Below, piece after piece: positions 10,219 through 22,300 of a stretch of 64,000 nucleotides of DNA. This stretch comes from Sycobia sp. Sy_11 (lineage: Eukaryota; Arthropoda; Insecta; Hymenoptera; Epichrysomallidae). The stretch is taken from contig JACCIC010000004.1 in the NCBI GenBank assembly GCA_018907035.1, positions 5,904,001 through 5,968,000 on the forward strand, in the 5' to 3' direction. The first letter of the stretch is position 1. Each line of letters starts with the position of its first letter. The notes below the pieces were generated by a model. The model did no database searches. It was not told the DNA's origin and saw nothing but the letters and a program-made list of their open reading frames with translations. Made by a program: the position numbers and the translations under genes.

Positions 10219-10412
10219 GTTTGTAAACTTTCTGTAATGAAAACGAGACAAAATTGAACGAGCCAGCATCGGTTCTGTATTAACAGACTTTCAATCGCGT
10301 AACATATCGTTATTGTGCGGTGTCCAATCCTCGTGGCAACAATCTCGCTGCTATTTCGAGAGAGTTCGCAGAAAGAAAGCAGTGCCTGAAAATTCATAAA
10401 AATTATCACAAG

Positions 10413-11351
10413 ATGTCGCTGTCGAGGATCGTCGGAGAGGTCAATGCGTGCAACGTCGCCGTCACCTGGACGATAAATAAATTCAACCTCGACCAGACGT
10501 GGGAGCTGGCGTCGCCGAAATTGTCGCCGTCCTCCAACATCCGAACGATCTCGATCGATCTGTCGCCCTTCTGCCTGCCCACGAAGAATTCCAAGAACGA
10601 GTGCCTGTACTGCGAGCCCGAGCCCTGCGTCTGCCAGTCGGATTGCGAAAACAAGCCGATAATGTTCTTCGCCGTCGACGTCGAGTTCCGCGAGAGCGGC
10701 GCCCGCGACGTGTTCGTCGAAATCGCCGTTCTCAACGGCGCGACGAGGGGCGTGCTCGCGCGCAGAACGAAGCACGAGCCGAACCGCTCGCGCGCCCCGA
10801 CCGTCACCAAGCGCTTCACGCTCAAGGACGACGATTACTCCATTTACCGGATCAACGAGAGATTGGTAATAACGTGCACGGTCTGGAGCAGCGAGACGCG
10901 CGGGGGCGGCGACGGCGGCGACGGCGACGACTACGACGACGACTACGGCGCGTGGAATTGCTTGGCGCGCGAGGAACGACTGAGGGCTGCCGAGGAGTTC
11001 GAAGCCCTTCTCGGCGACGACTCGCACGCGGACGTCGTCCTCGGCATCGGCGGGCGTAGGCTGCGGGCGCACAGGTGCATATTGGCGAGGCGCAGCCCCG
11101 TATTCCGCGCGATGCTCGAGCGGGCGGCGGCGCGGGACAGCGCCCCGAGCGCACTGACGATAATCGGCGTCGAGTACAGTGTGATGAGAGAGCTGCTGCG
11201 ATACTTGTACACCGGAAAAGTCGACGGCGTCGATGCGATGGCGGACGATCTTAGGCTGGCCGCGGACAAATATGGCGTGGAGCGTTTGAAAGCGCTCTGC
11301 GAGGCCTCGATGCGCAGGGCTCTGCATAATCGTGATAATGCAATACAGTAA
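10413..11351 (+). CDS. MATH-BTB (SPOP/TDPOZ-like) protein, intronless, no BACK
   Basis: A 312-residue protein from the ATG at 10413 (AAGATGT context). The same frame is open further upstream but has no ATG. Residues 15-160 form a divergent MATH domain (TWTINKFNLDQTW at its start, RLVITCTVWSS at its last strand). An unusual cysteine cluster at residues 64-78 lies inside the MATH domain. A Gly/Asp-rich linker occupies 164-178. The BTB/POZ domain runs about 201-300, with DVVL, RAHRCILARRSPVFRAML, LLRYLYTGKVDG and AADKYGVERLKALCE all clear. By family, MATH binds a substrate and BTB binds cullin-3, giving a ubiquitin ligase adaptor; whether this divergent copy does so is inferred. The protein stops after residue 312, just before where SPOP proteins continue into the BACK helix. 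High GC and a single exon fit the retro-copied or tandem MATH-BTB genes common in wasps. Confidence 0.9.
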   Translation: MSLSRIVGEVNACNVAVTWTINKFNLDQTWELASPKLSPSSNIRTISIDLSPFCLPTKNSKNECLYCEPEPCVCQSDCENKPIMFFAVDVEFRESGARDVFVEIAVLNGATRGVLARRTKHEPNRSRAPTVTKRFTLKDDDYSIYRINERLVITCTVWSSETRGGGDGGDGDDYDDDYGAWNCLAREERLRAAEEFEALLGDDSHADVVLGIGGRRLRAHRCILARRSPVFRAMLERAAARDSAPSALTIIGVEYSVMRELLRYLYTGKVDGVDAMADDLRLAADKYGVERLKALCEASMRRALHNRDNAIQ

Positions 11352-12083
11352 CTTCAATTGTCCGACGATTGTATATTTACGTATGGTCTTTCGTCGACGA
11401 TCGCTTGCCGGCTGATTGATTGCGCGCTGCTGTCGACGATAATGATTCAATATTTTTTTTGTAATTCATGACAATGCAATCGCTCGCTAATGAACATTTC
11501 AGTAAATAATTCTTCGATATGCAGGTTCTTGCATTTTTATTTTGATTTTAACATTTTATTTGCTTGTACCCGTAGATGAACGATCTGAATTGATAGAAAC
11601 ATTTATATATGTTATAATGTATTTTATATATATTGCGTGTTTGGACATATAACATAAGATGCGTATAACTTTTGTTAAAAATACATTTTGAAATTTTTCG
11701 TATTTTAGAAGATCAATTTAGTCCGAACGAATTAGGATTTTGATTCAACGTTCTTTTTTTAAACGTAATAAAATGCATTTTGTTTCAATATTTTAGCGTT
11801 AAAAACTTCCGAGATATTAACCCTAGCAGTTTAATTAAAATAAATATACTTTTATAAAATTGATTTACTTGTATGGTGGTATAATATAAATTATGTTCTT
11901 TATTATATTGCATGATATACATTAAGTAGCAATAAAATAAATAAAGTTTAGTATATAAAAATATAATAAATGTTATTGCATAATTAATTTACAGAAAGTA
12001 GAATTGTTAATATCAACTTGTAGTCGTATTATTAAGTGTTAAGTTTAAAATTTTGGCAGTGGAGTATAATAAAAGGGATTAAT

Positions 12084-12085
<2 letters not shown>
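11352..12085. other. 3' flank and AT-rich gap
   Basis: The first 100 bp downstream of the stop stay GC-rich and, read through, give LQLS, which matches the related copy's LQFS, before homology is lost. No clear AATAAA; AATAAT occurs near 11506. The remainder is AT-rich without a gene. Confidence 0.5.

Positions 12086-12146
<61 letters not shown>
12086..12146. repeat. (TA)n microsatellite
   Basis: An uninterrupted TA array of about 30 units between the two MATH-BTB copies. Confidence 0.95.
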
Positions 12147-12149
<3 letters not shown>

Positions 12150-12184
12150 AATTTCTTCGTCGATACCAGCATCTATTGTTTTCG

Positions 12185-12382
12185 ATGTCCCCTCTACTTT
12201 GGACGCAGACTGCGGCCGTTACTCATCGATCATTCGATCTCGAAAACCCACCTGTAGATAATCTCGCGAATCAAGTACCCGTGCCTAAATTTACCGCATT
12301 GGCACAGACACAGGGAGTCATAATCTTAATGCAGTATATAACATATGGGCATGATTTGGGCATCGGCGATCTCCCCTATTAA
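12185..12382 (+). CDS. Small hypothetical ORF, 65 residues
   Basis: ATG at 12185 to TAA at 12380. The composition is balanced and more GC-rich than the flanks: a start MSPLLWTQTAAVTHRSF, then a Pro/Val-rich middle, then TQGVIILMQYITYGHDLG near the end. No signal peptide, no Cys pattern, no known family. It might be an exon or the remnant of a gene or transposon lying between the two MATH-BTB copies. The call rests on open frame and composition only. Confidence 0.3.
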   Translation: MSPLLWTQTAAVTHRSFDLENPPVDNLANQVPVPKFTALAQTQGVIILMQYITYGHDLGIGDLPY

Positions 12383-12650
12383 TCTGATATAAGCAGGATA
12401 TAAGTTTATATACCGTGGTAAAGCTAAAGAGTAAAATAACTTATTTACGTATATCGTTTCTATTTTCTTTTATCGTCGCCTTTTTAACAATCTATTTATG
12501 AGGTAATATTATTATTATCAAAAGTGATTTATTTTTATTACAATTGTTTCGTTGTGGACTTTTTCATTAATTTAATTTATTATAAAAGTAATCGGATTTG
12601 TATAGACCACATTGATTCGGTCTAATTTTATCTCAGGAGTAGAGCGTATG

Positions 12651-13255
12651 ACATCATTGTTGGAGAAATTAATACGTTTAATTTCGCCGTATTTTGATGA
12701 TGAATTGTAGATTAAAAATTATGTGTAAAGTTTGGAGTACTGAATTGATGAAAATACACAAAGAGTTGAATGGCTTTGAAGAACTTTTGAACGATGATTT
12801 GTTCACAGATTTTACGTTCATTATACATGGCCAAAAGTTATTAGCGCACAAATGTATATTGGCCAGTCGAAGTCCAGTATTTCGTGCGATGTTTGCATTT
12901 TGCACATGACACGAAATACCTGGTAATGAAGAATCTTTTGCGATATTTGTACACCGGAAAAGCTAATGATCTCGATGGAATAGCACATGATCTTATGTTG
13001 GCAGCTGACCAATACGGGTTAGATAATTTGAAAGGACTCTGCGAAGTGTTGATTTGTAAGACAATCAATACTAAAAATGCAGTTGAGCATCTTCAGTTCT
13101 CTATCAAATACAATGCGAAAAAAATTCAAACTAAAATAATTGATTATATTGCGCATAACTCGAAAGCAGTTGTAAAAGAACCAAGTTTTAATTTACTGAT
13201 GAATTTTGATTCGCACATACTTTTTGAACTATTGCGCGTTAGTTACAAGAAATAG
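12651..13255 (+). pseudogene. Degenerate MATH-BTB copy, keeps the BACK-like tail
   Basis: Three pieces in two frames align to the intact neighbour. (1) 12659-12694 encodes VGEINTFNFAVF, matching the start of the intact protein (VGEVNACNVAVT), then a TGA. (2) 12694-12909 resumes at RLKIMCKVWSTE (end of the MATH domain) and reads through the first half of BTB (AHKCILASRSPVFRAMF) to a stop at 12907-12909. (3) 12884-13255 gives the second half of BTB (YLVMKNLLRYLYTGKAND) and about 60 residues of BACK-like helices ending SYKK. About 120 residues of MATH are missing and a few tens of bases are lost at the BTB frame change. It is AT-rich, unlike its GC-rich neighbour. A pseudogene is by far the simplest reading; an expressed truncated BTB-BACK protein is a remote alternative. 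Confidence 0.82.
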
Positions 13256-13370
13256 TGATGTGCATAATGTTTTCACTGTTTTAACTCAGTTATAGGTTTT
13301 GTAGGTTAACGCGGGCTATTGGTAAAACATAACCAACAATCTATTTTTTCGTTCGTTTTTTATGTAATTA

Positions 13371-13376
13371 AATAAA
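13371..13376 (+). terminator. Poly(A) signal AATAAA after the MATH-BTB pseudogene
   Basis: AATAAA lies about 116 bp beyond the stop at 13253-13255. It suggests the ancestral copy was a complete gene with its own 3' end. Confidence 0.4.
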
Positions 13377-14289
13377 ATAAGCGTATATATTAAACATTTT
13401 TTTAAACAAATTCGTGTATTTTAATTTCGATGGCATTTCTTTACATTTACAGAGAAACAGGAAAATAAAAAAGAAAATGGCTTTTTTAAGTATATAAAGA
13501 TTTTCTTTTATTCAAATTGTAAAGAAAATAAATATTTAATCATTTTATTTCAAAGATATCTTAAAAACACACTAGAAAGTGGTAACATAATGTAAAAAAA
13601 ATGAAAATAAATTCAATATTAATATTTTTGTTTATGATAAATATATATTTATTTTAAATAAATTTTACTTATGATAAAATTTAATAAAATTATAAAATTT
13701 ATTTACATTCACATTATTTTTTGTTCATATTTTAAAATAAAAATTAATCATTATTCATAATTATTTCAAAGCGCGAAGTGAACCGAATCGTTTAAAAAAG
13801 TAAAATGTGTACTTGTCTATCTTGGAAGTTATTCTCCTCGGCCCTATTTCCGTAATTTAAACACTCGTATATATACATAAAATCAAGTTTATAAGAATTT
13901 ATAAAAATTGATGATAAATTCGTATAGAATACGTTGCAATAATATTCAAGAAAGCAGCAATAGCGAAAAGTTTGAAAGAATCAGGGGATACAATAATTTT
14001 GTCGTTTTTCATGTCTGTTTTTTTACTGGCTTCGGTTACTAAGAGCCGCTGGTCAGGGAGTGCAGACAGTGGTGGGCTCGAGACCTCCCCTCGTTTCTAG
14101 TTCACATTCTGCGTTTTATCAAACTTATTTATATTACATTAATTAAAAATCTCATGTGCCTTAGTGTGAATCTATGGTGTATGATAGTGGGCGTGTGTGT
14201 ATGTATATATACAGACACGCCTATATACACGTATATATATAATTATAATATCGACGCACACACGCCACAATATTGTAAAATTTGTTTTT
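13377..14289. other. AT-rich gap
   Basis: Very AT-rich to about 13770, then mixed. No gene is seen. Around 14190-14240 there are short TA and CA/GT runs. Confidence 0.5.
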
Positions 14290-14927
14290 CCCTTCTTGGA
14301 CGACCAAAACAATGCGGGCGGGAGGGCTCTTAACGGGCACCAGAACGAAGCCCTATAACGAAACAAAAGTATAGAATCGTACAATGGGTATCGTTGCGCC
14401 GATGAGAGAGGTTCGTACATAAAAACGGTGAATAATAAAAGGTGAGCTGCGGAGCAATCGAGTGGCCGATCTCGCGCGCGCAGAGCGTAGAGCCCGCGGG
14501 TAAAGCATAATAATTACTGCGGACCTGTTTCCGATGCGTAATTATTTATTTAGACGGCGCTGCGCGATCGAGCCGGATCCCAATTAATAGCGACCAGCGA
14601 CGAGGCGCGCGAAGTGACCCCGGCCGACCGGACCCGCTACACTCTCCTCCCTCCGTAACCAGAACCCCGCCCGGGAACGAAACAATGCCGCGATGGTAGC
14701 TCCCGCTACTCGAGTGAGACAGCGAAGATTGGGGTGAGGGAGAGGGGGGGGGGCAAAGCAGAGCGCCCGGTATTATATTATTATTCGGAGGGCTCGCATC
14801 GGATTATAATATTAGATCATCATGGGGGAGAGGGAGAAGAGGACCTTCGAGAGGCTTGTGGTCCCACTAGAGGAGCCGCTTGGTGCACTTGCTGTGCTCT
14901 GTCGATGTTGTGTTCAAAGCAACAGAG

Positions 14928-14930
<3 letters not shown>
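14290..14930. other. GC-rich island with poly-G tract
   Basis: About 640 bp of GC/CpG-rich DNA, including a run of ten G at 14741-14750 and purine-rich stretches (14722-14760, 14823-14850). No coding frame with recognisable motifs. It ends at a (GA)n array and may be a promoter or enhancer. Confidence 0.4.

Positions 14931-14967
<37 letters not shown>
14931..14967. repeat. (GA)n microsatellite
   Basis: About 18 GA units at the edge of the GC-rich island. Confidence 0.95.
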
Positions 14968-14969
<2 letters not shown>

Positions 14970-15197
14970 TAAGTAAGTAGTTGTATAGCTGCGTATAACA
15001 AGCCCTGGGACGCTTATAATACCAGGGAATGTTAGCTTTTCCTTTTGATGTTTTCTTTAGCGCGCTCGCATCGGCCGAGCGGCTTTCAGGTTATTTTGCA
15101 GTTTATACAGATATTGAGTCTGAGGCTTTTTGGCGCAATGTCGGCGATGCTTATATATACATGTTTAGCCAAAAAGTGCCACCGAAGATCATACATA

Positions 15198-15204
<7 letters not shown>

Positions 15205-15251
<47 letters not shown>
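15205..15251. repeat. (CA)n microsatellite
   Basis: About 23 CA units, preceded by a short imperfect CATA/CACC lead. Confidence 0.95.
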
Positions 15252-15254
<3 letters not shown>

Positions 15255-18200
15255 ATATGAGCTATGATGGATTATATATAGCCGCGCAGCAGGCGAAATG
15301 CCCATTTTTCATATACCATGTATATCCTGTGCACCCCTCGCAGGTGATGATGATTCGCCCGTGCGATCGCTTTTGCGCGCCCTGTACAGTTTTTCACGGC
15401 TTTGCAGGGTTTCGTATTTATTAGACACTGCATACAGGTGAGAAATTCCGATTCACCTGCAACGCCGTCAGGGAGGTTGCGCGCGCGCGCCTGCGTGCCT
15501 AATATACACAGGACACACATATATATGTGTGTGCGTGGTGTGCAATAATGCGACGAACTGAACCGAAAACGACTACCGCGCGACCTCTCGCGGAGACTGT
15601 CGAATTCGGATAATTTGTGTATCTAAGGAACAACACGTGTTTGTAAATAGAACCAAAAATAAATCTCTCGGGGATACGCGCCCGTCCGACTTGATCATTA
15701 CCAGCATTTCGGAGGATTCGAATCGTGAGAAATGCTGCACTGCTGCAGATGCCGCAAAACGGGGGCTCCTAAGCAGGGCAATTATATATATATTGAGAAA
15801 TAGAGAGAGATCCTATTTTTACGCGGGAATCTGTATAATAGATTAATAACAGGGGCTCCGATTTAAAGTATGCACGTGCATGAGATTTGCCTCGCGCACG
15901 GGAAAGTCGCGCATGTGCATCTCTCCGCGTAGAGTCTCAAACAAATATACGGTGGGAATTCGTTGAATTAAATTTAATAAATGTAAATATTTGCTTTTCG
16001 CGCTTTTTCACCGGTAACCGTTTAATTTGACGAAAGTAAGTCAAATATATACCTATATAATGATTCTACAAAAAGCATCTGGCACGAGAAATGCAATTTT
16101 ATATGGCGGATTACAAATCCACAGATGATTATTGCGAAGACGAGATGGGTGGGATGAATTAAAAAAAAACATGCATATATATTTTATCGATTAAAATTGA
16201 TTATTGTCAATGATTGTTAAACAATATTAGTAAATATTAATATTAATTAATGTTAATCAACAGTGTTTATTATAAATAGTCTCAACCCTTAATATGAACA
16301 ATGAACATATCAAGAGGTTATATACCAAAAGAATTTTTCATTCGTATTTAACCTAACTATTCTATTAGATTTTATAACCTTTCCACGATTTCGATTTCAG
16401 TTTTGCATTATTTTCGAAAATCTGTAGCAGTTGCTTCCACTGCCAACGCAAATCATACATTTGAAAATTTTTGTTTTTTTTCTTTTTCTTTATATCAGAA
16501 AAAAGTCGACAATTTATTAATCTTTTTTAATTCATTATTTATTTTTCAATTGTTCATATCTGTATAGAAAAAAAAGAAGGTATAAAAGTCTTTGCTGCTA
16601 TGATCCAGAATGCGCAGTTCGCGATTTGGACATTTGTTCTAACAAAGTCGAATATCTTTATGATAAAGCTATAAATCAAAAGCAGTAAATCAAAAATTAT
16701 TTTGAAGGTTGTTTAATCAGCACAGTACTGAAATAATTTCGACAGCAATGTACAGAAAAAGTATAAACAATATTTTAAAGTAATCACAAACGCTTTTTTT
16801 TCACTTTTGCGAATGAAAAAATTCTACATATTATAGATTATTCAAAATTAGTAAATATATAATAATTACTAATAAAATTATACTAAAATTTCTCAATATC
16901 GAATATATCTCCCTATTACTTTAGAACATTTGGTATAAATCTTCGTGAAATATTTCTCAGTTAGTAATAACATAATTAACGAAAAAAAAAACAACCAGAA
17001 AATCTCAAGCTTACCTACGATATTTAAATGAATTTGTTCATTTAGAATAATAAAAGTAATTCGTATCGTTTGCATATTTTATATAGCATCTGTAAGTGCT
17101 CTCAGATATACAAACGGCGTCTATGAACGTCCCGTCATTTTACATTATTTTAAAGGGCATTGTTAAATATACAGCCGTGTAAATTTCCTTTCTTCGATTT
17201 CCTTTAGATTTCACTAATAAGAACGATGCAGTATTTTTGATTTATAAGTATTAAACGCAGCTCGTCGCATTTATTTGACTTCTACGATTATATTGTTAAA
17301 AAAAAGTATGTCTTCGAGCAAGCCCCAGTCAATTTTTTCCGAGTGTTAGCGTACGAACAAGAACGTTAAAGTATTATTTTATTTTTACTTTTATTTGCAA
17401 AATTAATCATTGTAATTGTAAAGCTCAACGACGGTATTAGTTATGTATATTGTATAAATCCCATGGAAATAATTATATACATTGAATTGATAACCACTTT
17501 ATCTCAGAAGAATTATTTATTTATTTTTACGTTGTTAGTAATCAGTTATAATGTTACTCCGTTTCTATAGATCTAAACCTCGATTCGAACGCCTCTACCG
17601 CGCTATAATAAAGCCGTTAAAATCAACGAGTCCAAATCAATCGACATACTTCTATAAAACGTTTATTATAGGCATAATTAGGATGGAATGGGCCGGCGAC
17701 ACTATAATATATACATATAGCCCAGACGTTGCTCTCATTTCTCACGTTCATCGCGAGAGAGTTACCGCTCGTTGGGGGGGGGGGTGGCGCACTCGTTCGC
17801 GCCCCACCGTATATGGCACGAGCTATTTAAAACCTATGAACATATAATAAGAACAGAAACAATCGTACCGGGTAAAGTATACGCTAGCGCGCGTACGTGT
17901 GTGTCTTCAGAGTAAGGGCTGTATAGCGGCTGCCCGCGCTGCATAAGTATATCGGGGAGTATAATATAGCCACAATGATATTTACACTCGAGCCGGCGTC
18001 GAGGGTCTCGAGTGGCGGGGGGGAGGGGAGCGATAGCGCCGTGGTTCCCATCGTTCCCCTTGCCGGGCGACGATAGGTCGGCAAAGGGGATTTTTTTTCT
18101 TCTTTTCACTCGGTCAACGTGCGCTCCGACGAAGATTCACGGCTGGCCGAATCTCGGGCGAAAAGGAGCGAACTATACAAGTACGGAGTGTTCGGAACGA

Positions 18201-20081
18201 TCTAAAAACTGAAGAACGAACAAATGTCAAGTTCGTTCGACAAATTAGGAAGAAGGTATTTTCATCGTATTTTTCGCTAATTCCATCATTAATGAAATAT
18301 TTTACTATGGATGATAGAGAAAAGGAGGGGAAACTCCGTTCGCTTTACATTGGAAAAGCTTGTCAAAAATTAGCCGGAGATGGTAGTTCAGATCTGTCCG
18401 GTAGACGTCGCCGTCTTGGAAATATCTCGATGGTTCTGCGTGCAACAGAGAGAAAGCAAAAGTGAAAGCGAGTAAGGGGAAGAAACGAAGCAAAAGTAGG
18501 GGAGCAGAGATTTCATGTTCTCCTCTACCCGTGCTCACTGCATACCCCCTCTCTTTTCTTCAAATACATTCGTTTGAACGAGCAACATCGCAGGGTGTCG
18601 CCGCCTTGCGGCCAATTCTGTCCCGAAGTCCTGCCAAATACTACCGTGTAATTTGACACGATTTTAGCGGAGTTTCCACTCCTCTCTTCCCTACATATAT
18701 TTTACATACTGCTCCGCAGACTAGGGATTGATTCGGAATATTCTATATGATAAAAATATTACGATTTCAGGTATTCGACACTGTTCGTTTTGTTTTAAAT
18801 TGTATCGTCTTCGGCATATATTTATCGAAAGAAATTACGTATTGGAATGAAAAAGAACGAAACAAATTAAATGAAAGCCCAATCATCAATTAATGTATTT
18901 TTTTTTCTTTTTTTGAAACAACAAAACGTCAGAGAGAAAGATAATGAAATAGTCTATCAAATCATCATGAAATATGTAATCTGCAATAGTCAGACAGAAC
19001 GATAAAAAGACGGTGAATAATTTTAAAAACCAGATCTACATGTATGTATTGTATTGCGCGAGCGCTGCCTGGTTTTCTCATTAAGGAAAAAGAATAACCG
19101 ATCGTCTATGTATATTATGAAAAACTAATGCATCACTCATTTGAGATAATACAAGGAGTACGTAATGAAAACACAAATATATTCGTGAAACTGATACATC
19201 CAAGTGTTTTTATTATGTACTCCATGTACTATCTTAATTTCTATTAAAATTATGTCTAACCAAGTATGTATTGAGTATTCTATTCATTTAATTTTATTTA
19301 GTTAATATTTATTATTAATTTTGTAATTAATATACACTTAATGTGATTAAAGTATATCATTTAAATTAAAATATACCATAAAGTATATCACAAAGATACC
19401 GAGAAGCTTACATAAAATAAAATAATTTTTTGTTAATAAAACAAAAACATCGCTGAAAATTCTTGTCCAATTCGTTAAATGAAGTGCATTAGCAAATTAC
19501 TATATTGTGTAATATCATATAATATCACGTGGCCTTTTTCTTTCTCACGCATAATTTTGGTCGCGTTGCCCATGCATCTAAGTCTAAACACCCGAATGGT
19601 ATTTGGTGTAATTGAACACTTATTAAGACATGCACTATATGTATATATAATCCGAAAATATCATCGATATATATCATAGATCTGCTTATACATTTACACA
19701 TCGAGACAATTTCATGAATTTTCGGGCGCTTTTCGATTTTATATTTACTATAAAATTTTATAATGTAGAAATTCATTGAGAGAAAGAAAAATTTATTTAA
19801 TGGATGGTTGCATGAATCGACTAAAATATGTTGCAGATATATCAGGACCAAGACCGAGACAAATTATAGTCTTTTCTATATCATAATTAATGCGTCTATA
19901 CAAATTGAAATTTTATATATAATAGTGAAGAATGCAAATTTAAAAAATTCTTTTACTAACGTTAATATATTTTTTTTTTAATTTACAAAATTGCTTTTCC
20001 CCGATTAAATTTATATTATTAATATCTGCACGCCAAGCACTGTTCAAAGAAACCAATCAATATTATAACTACATAATTGTA

Positions 20082-20084
<3 letters not shown>
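15252..20084. other. No gene seen; moderately GC-rich patches in AT DNA
   Basis: 15260-15960 and 17540-18660 are mixed or GC-rich, with a G11 run at 17774-17784 and a G-rich stretch at 18014-18030. The rest (15960-17540, 18660-20084) is AT-rich. Open frames (17551-17847, 17834-18109, 18305-18538) lack motifs. No RNA gene found. Confidence 0.45.

Positions 20085-20139
<55 letters not shown>
20085..20139. repeat. (TA)n microsatellite
   Basis: About 27 TA units, with a shorter TA run at about 20210-20230. Confidence 0.95.
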
Positions 20140-20149
<10 letters not shown>

Positions 20150-21039
20150 TCTATTCACGGACAAAAGTTTACCGTTTGAAAATGGACATTCTTCATTCAT
20201 ATTATTTCCTATATATATATATATATATACATATATATCAAGTGACTGATCTATCCATAACTATTATCTCAACGCCATGTACAGGAAATATACTCGTTGA
20301 CGTCCGGATGCTTATGAATTTGAAAATGTGGAATTTTTTTTATTTATACTGTATTTGTAGAGTCCAGTCTCATCGCGGATATACTATCCTCAATTCCTGA
20401 CTAGCATTATAAGATGTAGGGTCATAGGTCTAAAAAATTTCGGACCGCAATCTAAAAAAAAAAAAAAGATTTTCTTTGTAATTTCGGTAACTACTTTATT
20501 CTAACACTCTCTGAAAGCAAATAAATAAAATCTTAGCTTCTTGAGTAACTTATATTGCGATTTAATTTATTAATATAGATGATTGCCGATATATGCGTAT
20601 TTCGTCAGTAGTTTCGAATCTTCAAGTCGAGTAGTTTTAAATTTTTAGTTTATATGCGCATGAAAAAATAAAATACTATAAAACTTTAAGTAAATTTTAT
20701 ATATATAAATAATGTAAAAAGTCTGCGTCAGCTTTACCAACGCCCACTAGGTGGCGAACTGCATTTTTCAAACGTTATCTTCAAGTAACCGTCCTGATAA
20801 TTTATATGAATTTCGGGCGCTTATTTGAATGGACACACAGCCTTCAATTTCATATCCTTGAGTTTCCTTTTAGTCGGTATTAAATGGATGTTTGTTCCGC
20901 AACTGATGATAATCTTTTGATAGATATTATTTAATTTAGCACAAATTATTGTTTCTTTTACTTACAACGATCCACTCGGGGCATTGGCGTTACCTATATC
21001 CACCCCTAACTTGTACAAAATTATATAATTTTCCTCGAT
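20140..21039. other. AT-rich gap
   Basis: No gene recognised. An A13 run occurs at about 20455-20467. Confidence 0.5.
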
Positions 21040-22300
21040 TCGCCGATCGTTTATTATACATACGATGCACGATCACCGACTCGCGGCGCTCAATCGGCCC
21101 TCTGCGCGAGCTGTTATAAAAAATATTACGACGACAGCGACGGAAGAGGCTCTGCCTTTCCTCCCTTCCCCTTACATTTCGCGCGCTTGCAATAAAGATT
21201 AAAGGCGCTCGTCGGCGCCGCGTCAGCGTTGCGTCGCACACCGCGTCCTTTTTTCAACAGTAAATCACGCGTGCTCTATGCGCATTGCGCGCGCCGCGAC
21301 TGTTGTGCGCACGCGCGTAACGGAACTAGGATAATGCACCGCGGACGCGTACGGATATACGTATATAGCATCCCTGTTTATAAAAGACGAACAATTTACG
21401 GTTGTAAAAGGTATAACGCGCGCGCGCGCGCTCGAACCCTCCGCGGCCGCTGCACGATGGGCTTTATTATCGGCGCTCGCTCGCTCGCACGCGCGCGCGC
21501 GCGCGCACCAACAGCGAATGCATCGATAAAGATATACTTAATTGAGTTGTAAAAAGTTCCGCATGCGCGGGAAATTGTTAACTATAACGCAGGCCGCCGC
21601 GGTCATCGCGAATATAATACACATACACGTGCGCGATTCGTCGCGTCCGCGCGCATATATATAACAGTATTGGCCGCGGGTACGAAGTTGTACGCATTTG
21701 TCGAGCGTTCGGTGACGCCTTTGAAGTAGGCATCGGCGGGCGTCGTCGCGGAGGAGGGGGCGGCCGGGTAAATGAACCGAATACGGCGATGGATCGATCG
21801 ATCGTCGCGTCGCGGCATTCTCATCTTATTATAATATACACGCACGGTAACAGTAAATACAGAATTATTATTATTATTATATAGATATATCTATACGCGC
21901 GCGCGACATCAATATTCGCGCAGACCAGTATAAACGCCAGAGGTCGTTTATTCTTTTGCATCGTAGCTAAATGGAAGCGGCAGGGGGACCGCGGGGGAGG
22001 GGGCAATTTGTCACGATTTATTGCGCGGATGTAAAATAGACATTGGTCGCTTTAACAGCTAGGACAGTTATATACCGTTGGCGATGCACAATGGGGGTAC
22101 ACGCAGGCGATGAGATATGGTTAATGCAAATTGGTATCGCGCATATAAATAATATATGGTGGTTAAGCTCGTTCGTGGGGCATTATAGATCGACGTCGAT
22201 GATAATAATCGATCGGATGTACGCGTCGATCGCGGCGCTTTGTAAATTAATAAAAGGGGCTGTCGAGGTCAATTTTTTACCGATCAAGCAAAAGCTGTAC
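21040..22300. other. Large CpG-rich island
   Basis: About 1.2 kb of GC/CpG-rich DNA with alternating CG runs at about 21418-21431 and 21491-21507 (Z-DNA prone), repeated GATCGATCGATCG near 21792, and an ATT/TTA repeat near 21865. Short open frames on both strands show only Arg/Ala-rich products of CG repeats. The size and CpG density suggest a regulatory or promoter region rather than a coding exon. Confidence 0.45.

Noticed and set aside
10499..11059. 186-residue plus frame, Arg-rich
   Set aside because: Out-of-frame reading of the MATH-BTB coding region.
10161..11450. 429-residue minus-strand open frame
   Set aside because: It lies opposite the MATH-BTB gene, whose plus-strand BTB motifs are unmistakable; GC-rich third positions keep the antisense frame open.
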